Below, piece after piece: positions 1 through 8,128 of a DNA stretch of 64,000 nucleotides (its first letter is position 1; every line of letters begins with the position of its first letter). The notes under the pieces were generated by a model, which saw only the letters and a program-made list of their open reading frames with translations, did no database searches and was not told the origin of the DNA. This DNA comes from Lichenihabitans psoromatis (GTDB lineage Bacteria > Pseudomonadota > Alphaproteobacteria > Rhizobiales > Beijerinckiaceae): assembly GCF_004323635.1 (NCBI RefSeq), contig NZ_CP036515.1, positions 3,225,501-3,289,500 of the forward strand, written 5' to 3'. Position numbers and translations under genes: made by a program.

Positions 1-744
1 CTGCTGCTTGAGCTTCTCGACCCACGCGCCAAAATCCTGATCGCTCAAGGCGTTCATTTTGAAGTGCATGTGCGAGAAGCCGGCCCCGCTGTAGTTTGCG
101 GAAAATCCTTCGTAAGTACCGGGTTCGTTGATGACCGCATGAAGCTGCGTCTGCATACCCGCCATGGCATAGATCTGTCCGGCAAGAGCGGGGATGAAGA
201 ATGAGTTCATCACTGTCGCGGACGTGATCTTGAACTGCACCGGCACGTCGACCGGGAGCGCGAGTTCATTGATCGAAGCAACACCCTGGTCGGGGTAGAG
301 GAACAGCCATTTCCAGTCGAGCGCGACAACTTCCACCGTCAGCGGCTTGATCTTGTCCGAGGCCGGTATGGTCGCGCTGATGCGTCCGATCGGCCTGAAC
401 GGATCGAGCAGATGTGTGCTGATCCATGTCAAAGCACCCAGCGCGATGATAATCATCAGTGGCGCTGTCCAGATCAACACCTCGAGCTTGGTCGAATGAT
501 GCCACTCCGGGTCGTAGACGGCGGCGGCGTTCGATGCGCGATAGCGCCACGCGAAGAGGGCCGTGAACACCATGACGGGCAGGATGATAAGCAGCATCAG
601 CAAGGTCGAGATGATGATCAGGTTGCGCTGCTGAATCGCCACGTCGCCGGACGGGCTCATCAGAACCGCGTTACAGCCACCTAGAAAACTAAAGAGCGGG
701 AGCATCATGAGGATGCGAAGTAATTTCACGGGCGACCAAACCAT
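1..744 (-). CDS. cyoA: Cytochrome o ubiquinol oxidase subunit II (3' end outside window)
   Basis: Subunit II of the haem-copper quinol oxidase of the inner membrane, which passes electrons from ubiquinol to oxygen and pumps protons. The visible 248 residues begin with a lipoprotein signal whose lipobox LGGC places the lipidated Cys at residue 24. Two membrane helices follow (about 41-65 and 88-110), then the periplasmic cupredoxin-like domain with family blocks such as LDWKWLFLYP and GFSHMHFK. It ends at the window edge in the FGAWVEKLK block, so the last part of the protein is missing. The quinol-oxidase identity rests on that block and on the absence of a visible Cu-A ligand set before the edge. 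The ATG at 742-744 has only a weak ribosome site (AAAAAG); the Met pair at 703-708 is an alternative but would shorten the n-region of the signal. cyoBCD should follow beyond the window. Confidence 0.9.
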   Translation of the reverse strand, partial: MVWSPVKLLRILMMLPLFSFLGGCNAVLMSPSGDVAIQQRNLIIISTLLMLLIILPVMVFTALFAWRYRASNAAAVYDPEWHHSTKLEVLIWTAPLMIIIALGALTWISTHLLDPFRPIGRISATIPASDKIKPLTVEVVALDWKWLFLYPDQGVASINELALPVDVPVQFKITSATVMNSFFIPALAGQIYAMAGMQTQLHAVINEPGTYEGFSANYSGAGFSHMHFKMNALSDQDFGAWVEKLKQQ

Positions 745-913
745 CTTTTTGCTGCGCTGCACACGATCTATCTACGGGACCTGATATTTGGGATTGGACG
801 TTTTGTCCAAGCGCAGCAGTTTGACGCTGCGGGCGCACAGGTTCTATCTGGTGCGCGGCCCGAAACTTACCGGCGCCCGATCGATCGTTGAAACTCACGT
901 TAGGAAATGTGGC

Positions 914-2251
914 ATGGCCGCGAGTAGTGGGAATGTGGCCTCGTCCTCGGCTCTCGAGCGGGATGCGAGGCTCGTTTCGTCCGACGAATCGCATGTGTCG
1001 CCCGGTGAGATTGCGATTGGCGTGGTGATCGGTCGCACCTCGGAATCGTTCGACTTCTTTGTCTTCGGTCTCGCCTCGGTCCTCGTGTTCCCGGAACTCA
1101 TGTTTCCGTTCACGGATCGACTGACCGGAACTCTCTATTCCTTCGCGCTCTTCGCCCTCGCCTTCGTGGCGCGTCCGATCGGCTCCATCATCTTCATGGC
1201 GATCGACCGCCGCCATGGCCGAGGCGTGAAGCTGACGATCGCACTATTCCTGCTCGGTGGATCGACGGCCGCGATCAGTTTCCTGCCCGGTTATAATGAC
1301 ATCGGTATTTGGGCGATCGTCCTTGTGTCGATTTTCCGGTTTTCACAAGGCCTCGCCCTTGGTGGAGCCTGGGATGGGTTGGCGTCCCTGCTGGCGTTGA
1401 ATGCCCCCCACAACCGGCGCGGCTGGTACGCGATGATGCCGCAGCTCGGTGCGCCGTTCGGCTTCATCGTCGCAAGCGGGCTGTTCGCGTTCTTCCTGCT
1501 TAACTTGACCCAGGCCGACTTCCTGAGCTGGGGCTGGCGTTATCCGTTCTTCGTGGCCTTCACGATCAACGTCGTGGCCTTGTTCGCCCGCTTGCGCCTC
1601 ATCGCCACGGAAGAATTTGCGCGCCTTCTCGCAAATCGCGATCTCGTACCGGCGCGCGTTTCAACGATCTTGCGGTCGCAGGGCTACGATCTGCTGCTCG
1701 GCGCTTTCATTCCGCTGGCGAGCTTTGCCCTGTTTCACCTCGTGACGATCTTTCCGCTGTCCTACATCGGCTTGTTTACAAACCGCACACCGGCCGACTT
1801 CTTGTTGTTACAGCTCGAAGGTGCCGTCGTCTGCGCCTTCGCCGTGATGCTGTCGGGCGTACTGGCGGATCGGATCGGTCGCCGCAATCTCATCGGGACC
1901 TGTGCTGTGGCGATCGCGGTGTTCAGCTTCCTGACCCCGATGTTGCTCGGCGGCGGTGCGTCCGGGCAGACCACCTTCGTTTTCCTCGGCTTCGCGTTGC
2001 TGGGATTGTCGGTCGGCCAATCGGCCGGGTCGATTGCGTCGAACTTCTCCAGCGAAAACCGCTACACCGGGTCTGCCTTGACGTCGGATCTCGCCTGGCT
2101 CTTCGGTGCCGGTTTTGCGCCGCTTGTCGCTCTTGGCTTCTACAGCCGCTTCGGCCTGTGGGCGGTTGGTGCCTATCTCTTGTCCGGCGCGCTCTGCACC
2201 TTGGCGGCGTTGGCGGTCAACCGCCAACTCGAAGCGCGCGGGATCCGCTGA
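914..2251 (+). CDS. MFS (MHS-type) transporter
   Basis: A 445-residue major facilitator carrier of the inner membrane, with about twelve hydrophobic segments. The substrate cannot be read from sequence. The first helix region (RTSESFDFFVFG), the RRHGRG loop after helix 2-3 and the ADRIGRRN loop in the second half fit the metabolite:H+ symporter group of sugar/organic acid carriers. The ATG at 914 has AGGAAA six bases upstream and was preferred over an in-frame start at 788, which would add 42 polar residues. It is divergent from cyoA with about 170 bp between them. A gene of this kind next to cyo operons is a recurring arrangement in related bacteria, as I recall. Its 3' end overlaps that of the convergent LLM oxidoreductase by 35 bp. 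Confidence 0.85.
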   Translation: MAASSGNVASSSALERDARLVSSDESHVSPGEIAIGVVIGRTSESFDFFVFGLASVLVFPELMFPFTDRLTGTLYSFALFALAFVARPIGSIIFMAIDRRHGRGVKLTIALFLLGGSTAAISFLPGYNDIGIWAIVLVSIFRFSQGLALGGAWDGLASLLALNAPHNRRGWYAMMPQLGAPFGFIVASGLFAFFLLNLTQADFLSWGWRYPFFVAFTINVVALFARLRLIATEEFARLLANRDLVPARVSTILRSQGYDLLLGAFIPLASFALFHLVTIFPLSYIGLFTNRTPADFLLLQLEGAVVCAFAVMLSGVLADRIGRRNLIGTCAVAIAVFSFLTPMLLGGGASGQTTFVFLGFALLGLSVGQSAGSIASNFSSENRYTGSALTSDLAWLFGAGFAPLVALGFYSRFGLWAVGAYLLSGALCTLAALAVNRQLEARGIR

Positions 2252-3287
2252 GCGCCTCGTCGAGGATGGTTCGCACGAGCGGAATGACACGCGTTCCATA
2301 AAGCTCAATGTTCCGCATGAGCTTGTCGTGGGTGAGCGGACCGGCGCTGTATTTGAGATCGAAGCGAGACAGCCCGAGCGCGCTGGCGGTCCGGGCGATC
2401 TTGCGGGCGACGGTTTCGGGGGAGCCCACATAGAGGGAGCCGCGATCCGCCTCCTGATCGAACTCGGACCGGTCCATTGGCGGCCATCCGCGTTCAGCGC
2501 CGATATGGTCGCGCATGCGCTTGTAGTCCGGCCAAAGCTCTTCGCGCGCCTGCTCGTCTGTTTCGGCGATATAGCCGGGCGAATGCACCCCGATCGGCTG
2601 AACCGGCTGCCCCATTTGGCCGAACGCCTGTCCATAAAGATCGACATAGGGTTTGAAGCGCGTCGGGTTGCCGCCGATGATCGCCAGCATCATGGGCAGG
2701 CCGTGCTGCGCCGCACGCACCACGGAAGCCGGGCTGCCACCAACCCCAACCCACGTCTTGAGCGAGCCCTTCTCGAGCGTCGGATAAACGCGCTGATCTA
2801 CGAGCGCGCCGCGCGTCGTCCCGCGCCACGTGACGGCATCCTGTCGGATCAGCGCGGCGAAGAGAGCCAGCTTTTCTTCAAACAAAGTTTCATATTGGTC
2901 GAGTTTATAGCCAAACAGCGGAAACGACTCGGTGAAAGAGCCGCGCCCGACGATCACTTCAGCGCGCCCGTTCGAGATCGCATCGAGCGTAGAAAATCTC
3001 TGGAATACGCGCACGGGATCGTCCGAGCTCAGCACCGTCACGGCCGATCCGAGCCTGATGCGGCTCGTTTGCCCAGCGATCGCGGCCAAGACGACGTCCG
3101 GCGCCGAGACCGCGAAGTCGCTGCGGTGGTGTTCGCCGACCCCAAAGAAATCGATCCCGACCTGGTCCGCCAGAACCGCCTCGGCGACGACATTGCGGAT
3201 CACCTGGGCGTAGGGCAGGAGGGTTCCGTCCGGGGCGGCCGTCACGTCGCCGAACGTATCGAGCCCGAGTTCAAGTCGCTGTCCCAT
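2217..3287 (-). CDS. LLM class flavin-dependent oxidoreductase
   Basis: A 356-residue bacterial luciferase-like monooxygenase, an F420/FMN-type TIM barrel. The substrate is unknown. Recognisable blocks are GIDFFGVGEHHRSDF near residue 45, SRIRLGSAVTVLS, GRAEVIVGRGSF and the C-terminal VGSPETVARKI. The reading start was set at the ATG of MGQRLELGLDTFG because GAAGGAG lies seven bases upstream; a longer frame extends 29 residues further with no ribosome site. Its 3' end overlaps the MFS gene tail-to-tail. The gene is divergent from the thiamine operon, so the roughly 120 bp before the riboswitch probably hold promoters for both directions. Close homologues are often annotated as putative oxidoreductases of the Atu2307/SP_0267 type. 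Confidence 0.87.
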   Translation of the reverse strand: MGQRLELGLDTFGDVTAAPDGTLLPYAQVIRNVVAEAVLADQVGIDFFGVGEHHRSDFAVSAPDVVLAAIAGQTSRIRLGSAVTVLSSDDPVRVFQRFSTLDAISNGRAEVIVGRGSFTESFPLFGYKLDQYETLFEEKLALFAALIRQDAVTWRGTTRGALVDQRVYPTLEKGSLKTWVGVGGSPASVVRAAQHGLPMMLAIIGGNPTRFKPYVDLYGQAFGQMGQPVQPIGVHSPGYIAETDEQAREELWPDYKRMRDHIGAERGWPPMDRSEFDQEADRGSLYVGSPETVARKIARTASALGLSRFDLKYSAGPLTHDKLMRNIELYGTRVIPLVRTILDEALSGSRALRVGG

Positions 3288-3408
3288 GCCGTGCTCCTTC
3301 GCGTGACGAGTAGAGCGTCGGCCGGTCTGTCGCAAGATCGGGGAGCCGCATGAGATCGCCGGTCGAGGCGGCATTGCCTTCGCGCCGGGGTCTGCCTATC
3401 TTTCGATT

Positions 3409-3499
3409 GTCCGAGGGGTGTCTTGCAGGGGCGGGACTGAGACGGCACGAGCCGAACCCTTCGAACCTGATCCGGGTCATGCCGGCGAAGGGACGGGAC
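3409..3499 (+). promoter_or_regulatory. TPP riboswitch (THI element)
   Basis: The conserved thiamine pyrophosphate aptamer core is visible. A 5' GGGGTG strand is followed by the invariant CTGAGA at about 3437-3442. The second half (3457-3492) carries CCCTTCGAACCTGAT, GGGTCATGCC and GGCGAAGGGA. The complementary CCCTTC and GAAGGG arms close the P4/P5 side. It sits about 75-85 bp upstream of thiO and points into thiO-thiS-thiG-thiE, so TPP should repress the operon. A six-T run lies downstream at about 3521-3526, but I cannot fold a convincing intrinsic terminator before it, so the mode of control (translation or termination) is undecided. Confidence 0.93.
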
Positions 3500-3574
3500 C
3501 GTTGATGTTGAACCGCTACCCTTTTTTCCATAGTTGCTTACGGTCCGTCGCGGCCGGCGTTGGCGGCTGACGCC

Positions 3575-4561
3575 ATGCGGGTCATCGTCGTGGGAGCCGG
3601 CGTCGCCGGGCTTGTGACCGCTGTCCAACTCGCCGAGCGCGGCGCTTCCGTCGACGTGGTGGATCGCGGCGCTTACCTTGGCGCGGCATCCTGTTCTTGG
3701 TTCGCCGGAGGCATGCTGGCGCCGTGGTGCGAGGCCGAAAGCGCCGAACCCGCTGTGACCCATCTCGGCCGGATGGCGCTCGATTGGTGGCCGGCCCATA
3801 TCGCCGGGACTGTGGCTTTAGGCACGCTCGTGGTCGCGCCCCCGCGCGATACAGCCGAGCTGTCTCGCTTTTCGAAACGCACCACCGATTTCGAGTGGCT
3901 GGATCGGGACGCGGTCGCGCGCTTGGAGCCGGATCTCGACGGGAGGTTTCGCAAGGCCCTGCTCTTTCCACGGGAGGCGCATCTCGACCCGCGCCGCGCC
4001 TTGGTCGCTCTTGCGGCTCGTCTCGAGCAAATGGGCGTGCGGATCAGCTTCGATCGCGATGTGTCGATCCCGGATCTCGACGCGGATCGGATCGTCGACT
4101 GCCGGGGCTTCGCGGCGGCGGCAGACTTGCCCGACCTCAGGGGCGTGAAAGGCGAAATGGTCGTGATCCGCACACACGAGATCAAGCTGCATCGGCCGAT
4201 CCGAATGCTTCACCCGCGCATCCCGCTCTACATCGTGCCGCGCCAGGATGGCTTGTTCATGATCGGAGCGACCTCGATCGAAAGCGCCGATCGCAGCCGC
4301 ATCACAGCGCGGTCGATGATCGAGTTGCTCAGCGCCGCCTATGCGCTGCATCCTGCCTTCGGCGAGGCCGAAGTGGTCGAGATTGGCACCGATGTGCGGC
4401 CGGCCTTTCCCGATAATTTGCCGGCTATACGCCGAGACGGGAAGATCGTCAGGCTGAATGGCCTCTATCGCCATGGATTTTTACTGTCGCCGGCCTTCGC
4501 GCGCATGGCGGCCGACGCTGTGTTCGAGGAGACTGATGGTGCAGATCATGTTGAACGGTGA
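3575..4561 (+). CDS. thiO: Glycine oxidase ThiO
   Basis: FAD-dependent oxidase that converts glycine to dehydroglycine (imino acetate) for the thiazole ring of thiamine, as in aerobes that lack ThiH. The 328-residue protein opens with a Rossmann motif VVGAGVAGLVTA and continues with a DAO-family fold (FAGGMLAPWCEAE near residue 45, YIVPRQDGLFMIGAT near 225, GLYRHGFLLSPA near the end). It is the first gene after the TPP riboswitch. I placed the start at ATG 3575, giving MRVIVVGAG. A TTG five codons earlier is possible, and neither has a good ribosome site, which fits control by the leader. The 3' end overlaps thiS by 26 bp, implying translational coupling. Confidence 0.93.
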   Translation: MRVIVVGAGVAGLVTAVQLAERGASVDVVDRGAYLGAASCSWFAGGMLAPWCEAESAEPAVTHLGRMALDWWPAHIAGTVALGTLVVAPPRDTAELSRFSKRTTDFEWLDRDAVARLEPDLDGRFRKALLFPREAHLDPRRALVALAARLEQMGVRISFDRDVSIPDLDADRIVDCRGFAAAADLPDLRGVKGEMVVIRTHEIKLHRPIRMLHPRIPLYIVPRQDGLFMIGATSIESADRSRITARSMIELLSAAYALHPAFGEAEVVEIGTDVRPAFPDNLPAIRRDGKIVRLNGLYRHGFLLSPAFARMAADAVFEETDGADHVER

Positions 4562-4736
4562 GGCGACGGATCTTGCGGCCGATACGTTGGAACAAGCGTT
4601 GCAGGAATTGGACCTTGGCAAAGCCGTGGTTGCTACCGCGCTGAACGGGGATTTCGTTCCGGCACGGCTCCGGAGCGTAACCGCCCTTCGTCAGGGGGAT
4701 CGTATCGAGATCGTCGCGCCGATGCAGGGAGGATAA
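4536..4736 (+). CDS. thiS: Sulfur carrier protein ThiS
   Basis: A 66-residue ubiquitin-like sulfur carrier ending in the diagnostic Gly-Gly, which is adenylylated and thiocarboxylated to donate sulfur to the thiazole synthase ThiG. Typical ThiS blocks are ALNGDFVPA and [13 protein letters not shown]. The ATG at 4536 has GAGGAG about six bases upstream inside thiO; a longer frame upstream would simply be an out-of-frame reading of thiO. It lies between thiO and thiG in one operon, two bases from the thiG start codon. Confidence 0.95.
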   Translation: MVQIMLNGEATDLAADTLEQALQELDLGKAVVATALNGDFVPARLRSVTALRQGDRIEIVAPMQGG

Positions 4737-4738
4737 CG

Positions 4739-5506
4739 ATGTTCTATGGGGTCGAACCAAAATCCCGCTTCCTGCTCGGGACCGCGCAATATCCCTCGCC
4801 CGCAATTCTGTCCGACGCCGTTCGTGCATCGCAGGCCGAGATCGTCACGGTCTCGTTGCGGCGCGAGTCGGCGGCCGGGCGAGCCGGTCAGGCGTTCTGG
4901 ACGTTGATCCGCGATCTCGGCCTTCGCGTCTTGCCAAATACGGCCGGGTGTCACTCGGTCAAGGAGGCGGTGACGACCGCCCATATGGCGCGGGAGGTGT
5001 TCGATACGCCGTGGATCAAGCTCGAGGTGATCGGTGAGGCCGATACGCTTCAGCCTGACGTTTTCGGCTTGGTCGAGGCGGCGCGGATCTTGTGCGGCGA
5101 GGGCTTTGAGGTGTTCCCCTATTGCACGGAGGACCTTGGTGTCGCCGAACGGTTGGTCGAGGCGGGCTGCCGGGTGTTGATGCCATGGGGCGCGCCGATC
5201 GGATCCGGCTTGGGCCTCAACAACCCGTTCGGTCTCCGAACCCTGCGGGCGCATTTTCCAGACATTCCGTTGGTGGTCGATGCGGGCCTCGGCTTGCCGT
5301 CGCAAGCCGCGGCCGCGATGGAACTGGGCTATGACGCCATCCTGCTAAATACGGCTGTGGCCAAAGCCGGTGATCCCGTCGCAATGGCGCTCGCATTCGC
5401 CAAAGCGATCGAAGCGGGACGTCTGGCCTTCGAGGCTGGCCCCATGGAAACGCGAGATATGGCGGCCCCCTCGACTCCCGTGCTCGGGCAGGCGGTGCTG
5501 GCATGA
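4739..5506 (+). CDS. thiG: Thiazole synthase ThiG
   Basis: A 255-residue TIM-barrel enzyme that forms the thiazole phosphate moiety from 1-deoxy-D-xylulose 5-phosphate, dehydroglycine and ThiS thiocarboxylate. The Schiff-base lysine is Lys94 in the block WIKLEVIG. The phosphate-binding region [12 protein letters not shown] and the [14 protein letters not shown] block are intact. The start ATG follows GGGAGGA at good spacing and lies two bases after the thiS stop. The gene ends with an ATGA overlap onto thiE. The substrate DXP is made by the Dxs encoded at 15.4 kb in this window. Confidence 0.96.
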   Translation: MFYGVEPKSRFLLGTAQYPSPAILSDAVRASQAEIVTVSLRRESAAGRAGQAFWTLIRDLGLRVLPNTAGCHSVKEAVTTAHMAREVFDTPWIKLEVIGEADTLQPDVFGLVEAARILCGEGFEVFPYCTEDLGVAERLVEAGCRVLMPWGAPIGSGLGLNNPFGLRTLRAHFPDIPLVVDAGLGLPSQAAAAMELGYDAILLNTAVAKAGDPVAMALAFAKAIEAGRLAFEAGPMETRDMAAPSTPVLGQAVLA

Positions 5507-6108
5507 TGCTGGACCGATTCTACCCCGTCGTCGGCGACGCCGAATGGGTGAAGCGGGTGCTCGCGGCGGGCGCGCGGCTCGTGCAATTGCGGATGAAGCA
5601 TCAGGATACGGAACAGCAGGTCGTTCAGGCGAGACAGGCTCGCGACCTCTGCGCTGCTGCTGGCGCGACGCTCGTGCTAAATGATTTTTGGGAACTCGCC
5701 ATCACTGAAGGCATCGGCGTCGTTCATCTCGGGCAGGGCGACCTCGTCGATGCTGACCTCGCGGCTCTGCATCGCGCCGGCATCAAGGTCGGGCTGAGCA
5801 CGCATGATGATGACGAGCTTGATCGGGCGCTTTCGGCACGGCCGGATTATGTTGCGCTCGGCCCGATCTACCCGACGACCCTCAAGGTCATGCCATGGGC
5901 CCCGCAAGGGCTCGATCGCATCGGCATTTGGAAGCAGCGGATTGGTTCGGTGCCGCTCGTCGCGATCGGCGGGATCACACTCGACCGTGTCGCGCCCGTT
6001 CTCACGGCCGGCGCCGATAGCGTCGCTGTTGTGACCGATGTCGTGAAGGCAGACGATCCCGAAGAGCGGATCAAAGCCTGGGTCGCGGCGACACGCGCCG
6101 CGGCGTAA
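5503..6108 (+). CDS. thiE: Thiamine phosphate synthase ThiE
   Basis: A 201-residue TIM-barrel enzyme that joins HMP-pyrophosphate and thiazole phosphate to give thiamine phosphate. Visible family blocks include VQLRMKHQD near residue 28, [17 protein letters not shown], the phosphate-binding region [11 protein letters not shown] and the glycine-rich VAIGGITL. It overlaps thiG by four bases and is the last gene of the riboswitch operon. thiC and thiD are not in this cluster, so HMP must be made from genes elsewhere or salvaged. Confidence 0.94.
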   Translation: MMLDRFYPVVGDAEWVKRVLAAGARLVQLRMKHQDTEQQVVQARQARDLCAAAGATLVLNDFWELAITEGIGVVHLGQGDLVDADLAALHRAGIKVGLSTHDDDELDRALSARPDYVALGPIYPTTLKVMPWAPQGLDRIGIWKQRIGSVPLVAIGGITLDRVAPVLTAGADSVAVVTDVVKADDPEERIKAWVAATRAAA

Positions 6109-6113
6109 GCCGC

Positions 6114-6608
6114 TCAGTCGATCCACAGACCGCGCGAGCGGTGCCACTCCTCGATCGACTGTTCCGGATAGCGTGCGAAGGTTTGATCCTTTGGGCCGAT
6201 TGAGGCGTCGACCCACTCCGGTTTAAAGTCGAGCATGAGATGCACTTTCTCAAGCGCTTTCGGGAGGGGCGTGTCGATGACGGCCGCCAGGGGATGGATC
6301 AGGTCTGGCCAATTCTCGTCGTAAAGCCACAAAGCGGATCCGCATGTTGAACAGAAACTTCGCTCGCCTGAGCTGATCTCGACTGAGCCGTCATCCTGCT
6401 CGATCTCGGCCCGATAGACCGCAATGGCATCCTGGCCAGTCACCTCGAGACTGTCGGCTACGCCCATGATGTTGATCGCGAAGCCGCCGCCCCCTGTCGT
6501 CTTTCGGCAGATCGAGCAGTAGCACAGCTGGTAGGGGACGGGCGTATGGCTGTCCAAGGTGAACCTGACTGTGCCGCAGCGACAGGATCCTTGCAGTTTC
6601 ATCGGCAT
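6114..6608 (-). CDS. GFA family zinc-binding protein
   Basis: A 164-residue protein of the glutathione-dependent formaldehyde-activating enzyme (Gfa)/CENP-V fold. The zinc ligand sets are visible as GSCRCGTV (residues 8-15), QLCYCSICRK and FCSTCGSALW. Members are often named S-(hydroxymethyl)glutathione synthase, but most have no proven activity, so only the fold is claimed. The start at ATG 6606-6608 gives MPMKLQGSCRCG; a second ATG two codons on is equally possible and neither shows a clear ribosome site. It is convergent with thiE with five bases between their ends. Confidence 0.85.
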   Translation of the reverse strand: MPMKLQGSCRCGTVRFTLDSHTPVPYQLCYCSICRKTTGGGGFAINIMGVADSLEVTGQDAIAVYRAEIEQDDGSVEISSGERSFCSTCGSALWLYDENWPDLIHPLAAVIDTPLPKALEKVHLMLDFKPEWVDASIGPKDQTFARYPEQSIEEWHRSRGLWID

Positions 6609-6744
6609 GGGAGGTTCATCTCGATGGCGTGGTTTCGATTTTAGAGCGCATTCGACCCCTGATACCATGGAGCGTTCCGCCAGCATCGTAAAGCGACCGC
6701 AACGCAAGCGGACCGGGTAGCCCGGCCCATTTGCCACACCGCTC

Positions 6745-6778
6745 CGCCATCGCGATGCCAGACGATCGAGCGATGGCG
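6745..6778. repeat. 9-bp perfect inverted repeat upstream of cytochrome b561
   Basis: CGCCATCGC at 6745-6753 is mirrored exactly by GCGATGGCG at 6770-6778 with a 16-base loop. It lies in the 250-bp gap between the divergent GFA gene and the cytochrome b561 gene. It could be a regulator site or RNA hairpin. There is no T tract, so it is not a terminator. Confidence 0.45.
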
Positions 6779-6860
6779 AACGCCGCAATTTAGCCCGGTC
6801 CGACCGGGAAAGCCTTTGCGGTGCTGGCCGCCCGGAGGCCGCGTCGAAATTGGATTTGGA

Positions 6861-7439
6861 ATGACGACCCTCGACCTCGACATCGTCCGGCAGCCGGCCG
6901 AGCCTCTCCCGCGCTACGACCTCGTCCAACGCGGCTTTCACTGGAGCATGGCAGTCATCATCATCGCCGCCATGTTGATTGGCCTCTACTGCGCCTATCA
7001 GCCGCCCGGCCAAGCGACGCGACGCTTCCTGTTGGAGTGGCACAAGTCGCTCGGCATGACGGCGCTGGTCCTGATCGTGCTGCGGATTGCTTACCGGCTC
7101 GCCAAGGCGGCTCCGCCTTATCTGGACCGGTTGGGCCGTCTCAATCATGCGGCGGCGTCCGCTGCCCATCTCGGCCTCTACGCGCTGATGCTGTTCATGC
7201 CGCTCACGGGCTATTGGAACTCGGCGGCGGGCGGCTACTCGCTACCGTTCTTCTGGCTGTTCCAGTGGCCGCGGATCGTGCCGGTCGACAAGGCGGCGTC
7301 TCACGTTGCCGAGGAGCTGCACCTCTGGGGCGCCTGGGCGATCTATGGCGTGGTGGGGCTGCATATCGCGGCCGCGCTGTGGCATCATTTCATCAAGCGC
7401 GATCATGTCCTTGACCGGATGTTGCCCCGTTCCCGGTGA
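6861..7439 (+). CDS. Cytochrome b561 family protein
   Basis: A 192-residue di-haem b-type cytochrome of the inner membrane with four hydrophobic segments. Candidate haem histidines lie in RGFHWSMA (first helix), EWHKSLG, the third helix (AAHLGLYALM) and GLHIAAALWHHF (fourth helix). Family members move electrons from the quinol pool, for example to superoxide in E. coli CybB. The start ATG at 6861 is preceded by only a weak purine-rich stretch (GGATTTGGA). Downstream lies a convergent Rrf2 regulator. Confidence 0.88.
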   Translation: MTTLDLDIVRQPAEPLPRYDLVQRGFHWSMAVIIIAAMLIGLYCAYQPPGQATRRFLLEWHKSLGMTALVLIVLRIAYRLAKAAPPYLDRLGRLNHAAASAAHLGLYALMLFMPLTGYWNSAAGGYSLPFFWLFQWPRIVPVDKAASHVAEELHLWGAWAIYGVVGLHIAAALWHHFIKRDHVLDRMLPRSR

Positions 7440-7484
7440 CGGCATCGCTCTCGGTTCGAGCAGAGCGCGAAGCTCGGCCGTTTA

Positions 7485-7934
7485 TCAGATGTCGTATGTC
7501 AACGAGTCAGATTGCAGGTTGCCGAGAGCCCGCATCTCGGCGAGTGATCGGTTGTCGAGCACGCGGGCCGTCGCGTCGCGAACTTCCATCATCATGCGGC
7601 GAACCGTACAGGTGGCTTCATCGTTGCAGTCGAGACACCGCCGATAGTATTTCCGGCTGGCACAATCGATCGGCGCAAGCGGTCCATCGAGAATACGCAC
7701 GATCTCGCCCACGCTGATTTCGCTTGGCGGTTTCGCGAGCGCGTAGCCACCGCCCTTGCCCTTCTTCGAGACGACGAGACCCGCGACGCGAAGCTCCCCC
7801 AAAATCGCATCGAGAAACTTTTTGGAAATCGAGTTTTCGTTGGCGATGAAGGTGACGAGTTCCGGTTGACCCGGCTTACAGCCCGCGAGATGCACCATGG
7901 CCTTCAGACCATATTTTCCCTTCATGGTCAGCAT
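7485..7934 (-). CDS. Rrf2 family transcriptional regulator
   Basis: A 149-residue winged-helix regulator of the IscR/RirA/NsrR group. The N-terminal DNA-binding domain has the recognition-helix region ISKKFLDAILGELR and the wing KGKGGGYALAKPP. Four cysteines (91, 100, 103 and 109) form a pattern unlike the IscR C-x5-C-x5-C arrangement but suited to an iron-sulfur or redox centre. The start MLTMKGKYGLKA matches the family's usual N terminus. No strong ribosome site is visible. It is divergent from malate synthase across a 194-bp gap and convergent with cytochrome b561; which genes it controls cannot be read here. Confidence 0.88.
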   Translation of the reverse strand: MLTMKGKYGLKAMVHLAGCKPGQPELVTFIANENSISKKFLDAILGELRVAGLVVSKKGKGGGYALAKPPSEISVGEIVRILDGPLAPIDCASRKYYRRCLDCNDEATCTVRRMMMEVRDATARVLDNRSLAEMRALGNLQSDSLTYDI

Positions 7935-8128
7935 GAAGAGAACTCTGGCGCGGGACAGTCGTTCGGTAAGGGCCAGTCAAACTGCCCCAGGAAATCACGG
8001 TGCGCCATGGCGGGATTATGTGCCGCGCCCGCTTGGTGTACAAGGCTTGCCACACAGAATGACGGCCCTGAAGCGGTGAGGCCGTCTTGTATGACGATCA
8101 GTCGAGACCCATCACCAGGAGCACACCA

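Noticed and set aside
3490..3526. Possible intrinsic terminator after the TPP riboswitch
   Set aside because: A T run is present, but the preceding bases give only short mismatched stems by eye, so no terminator is claimed.
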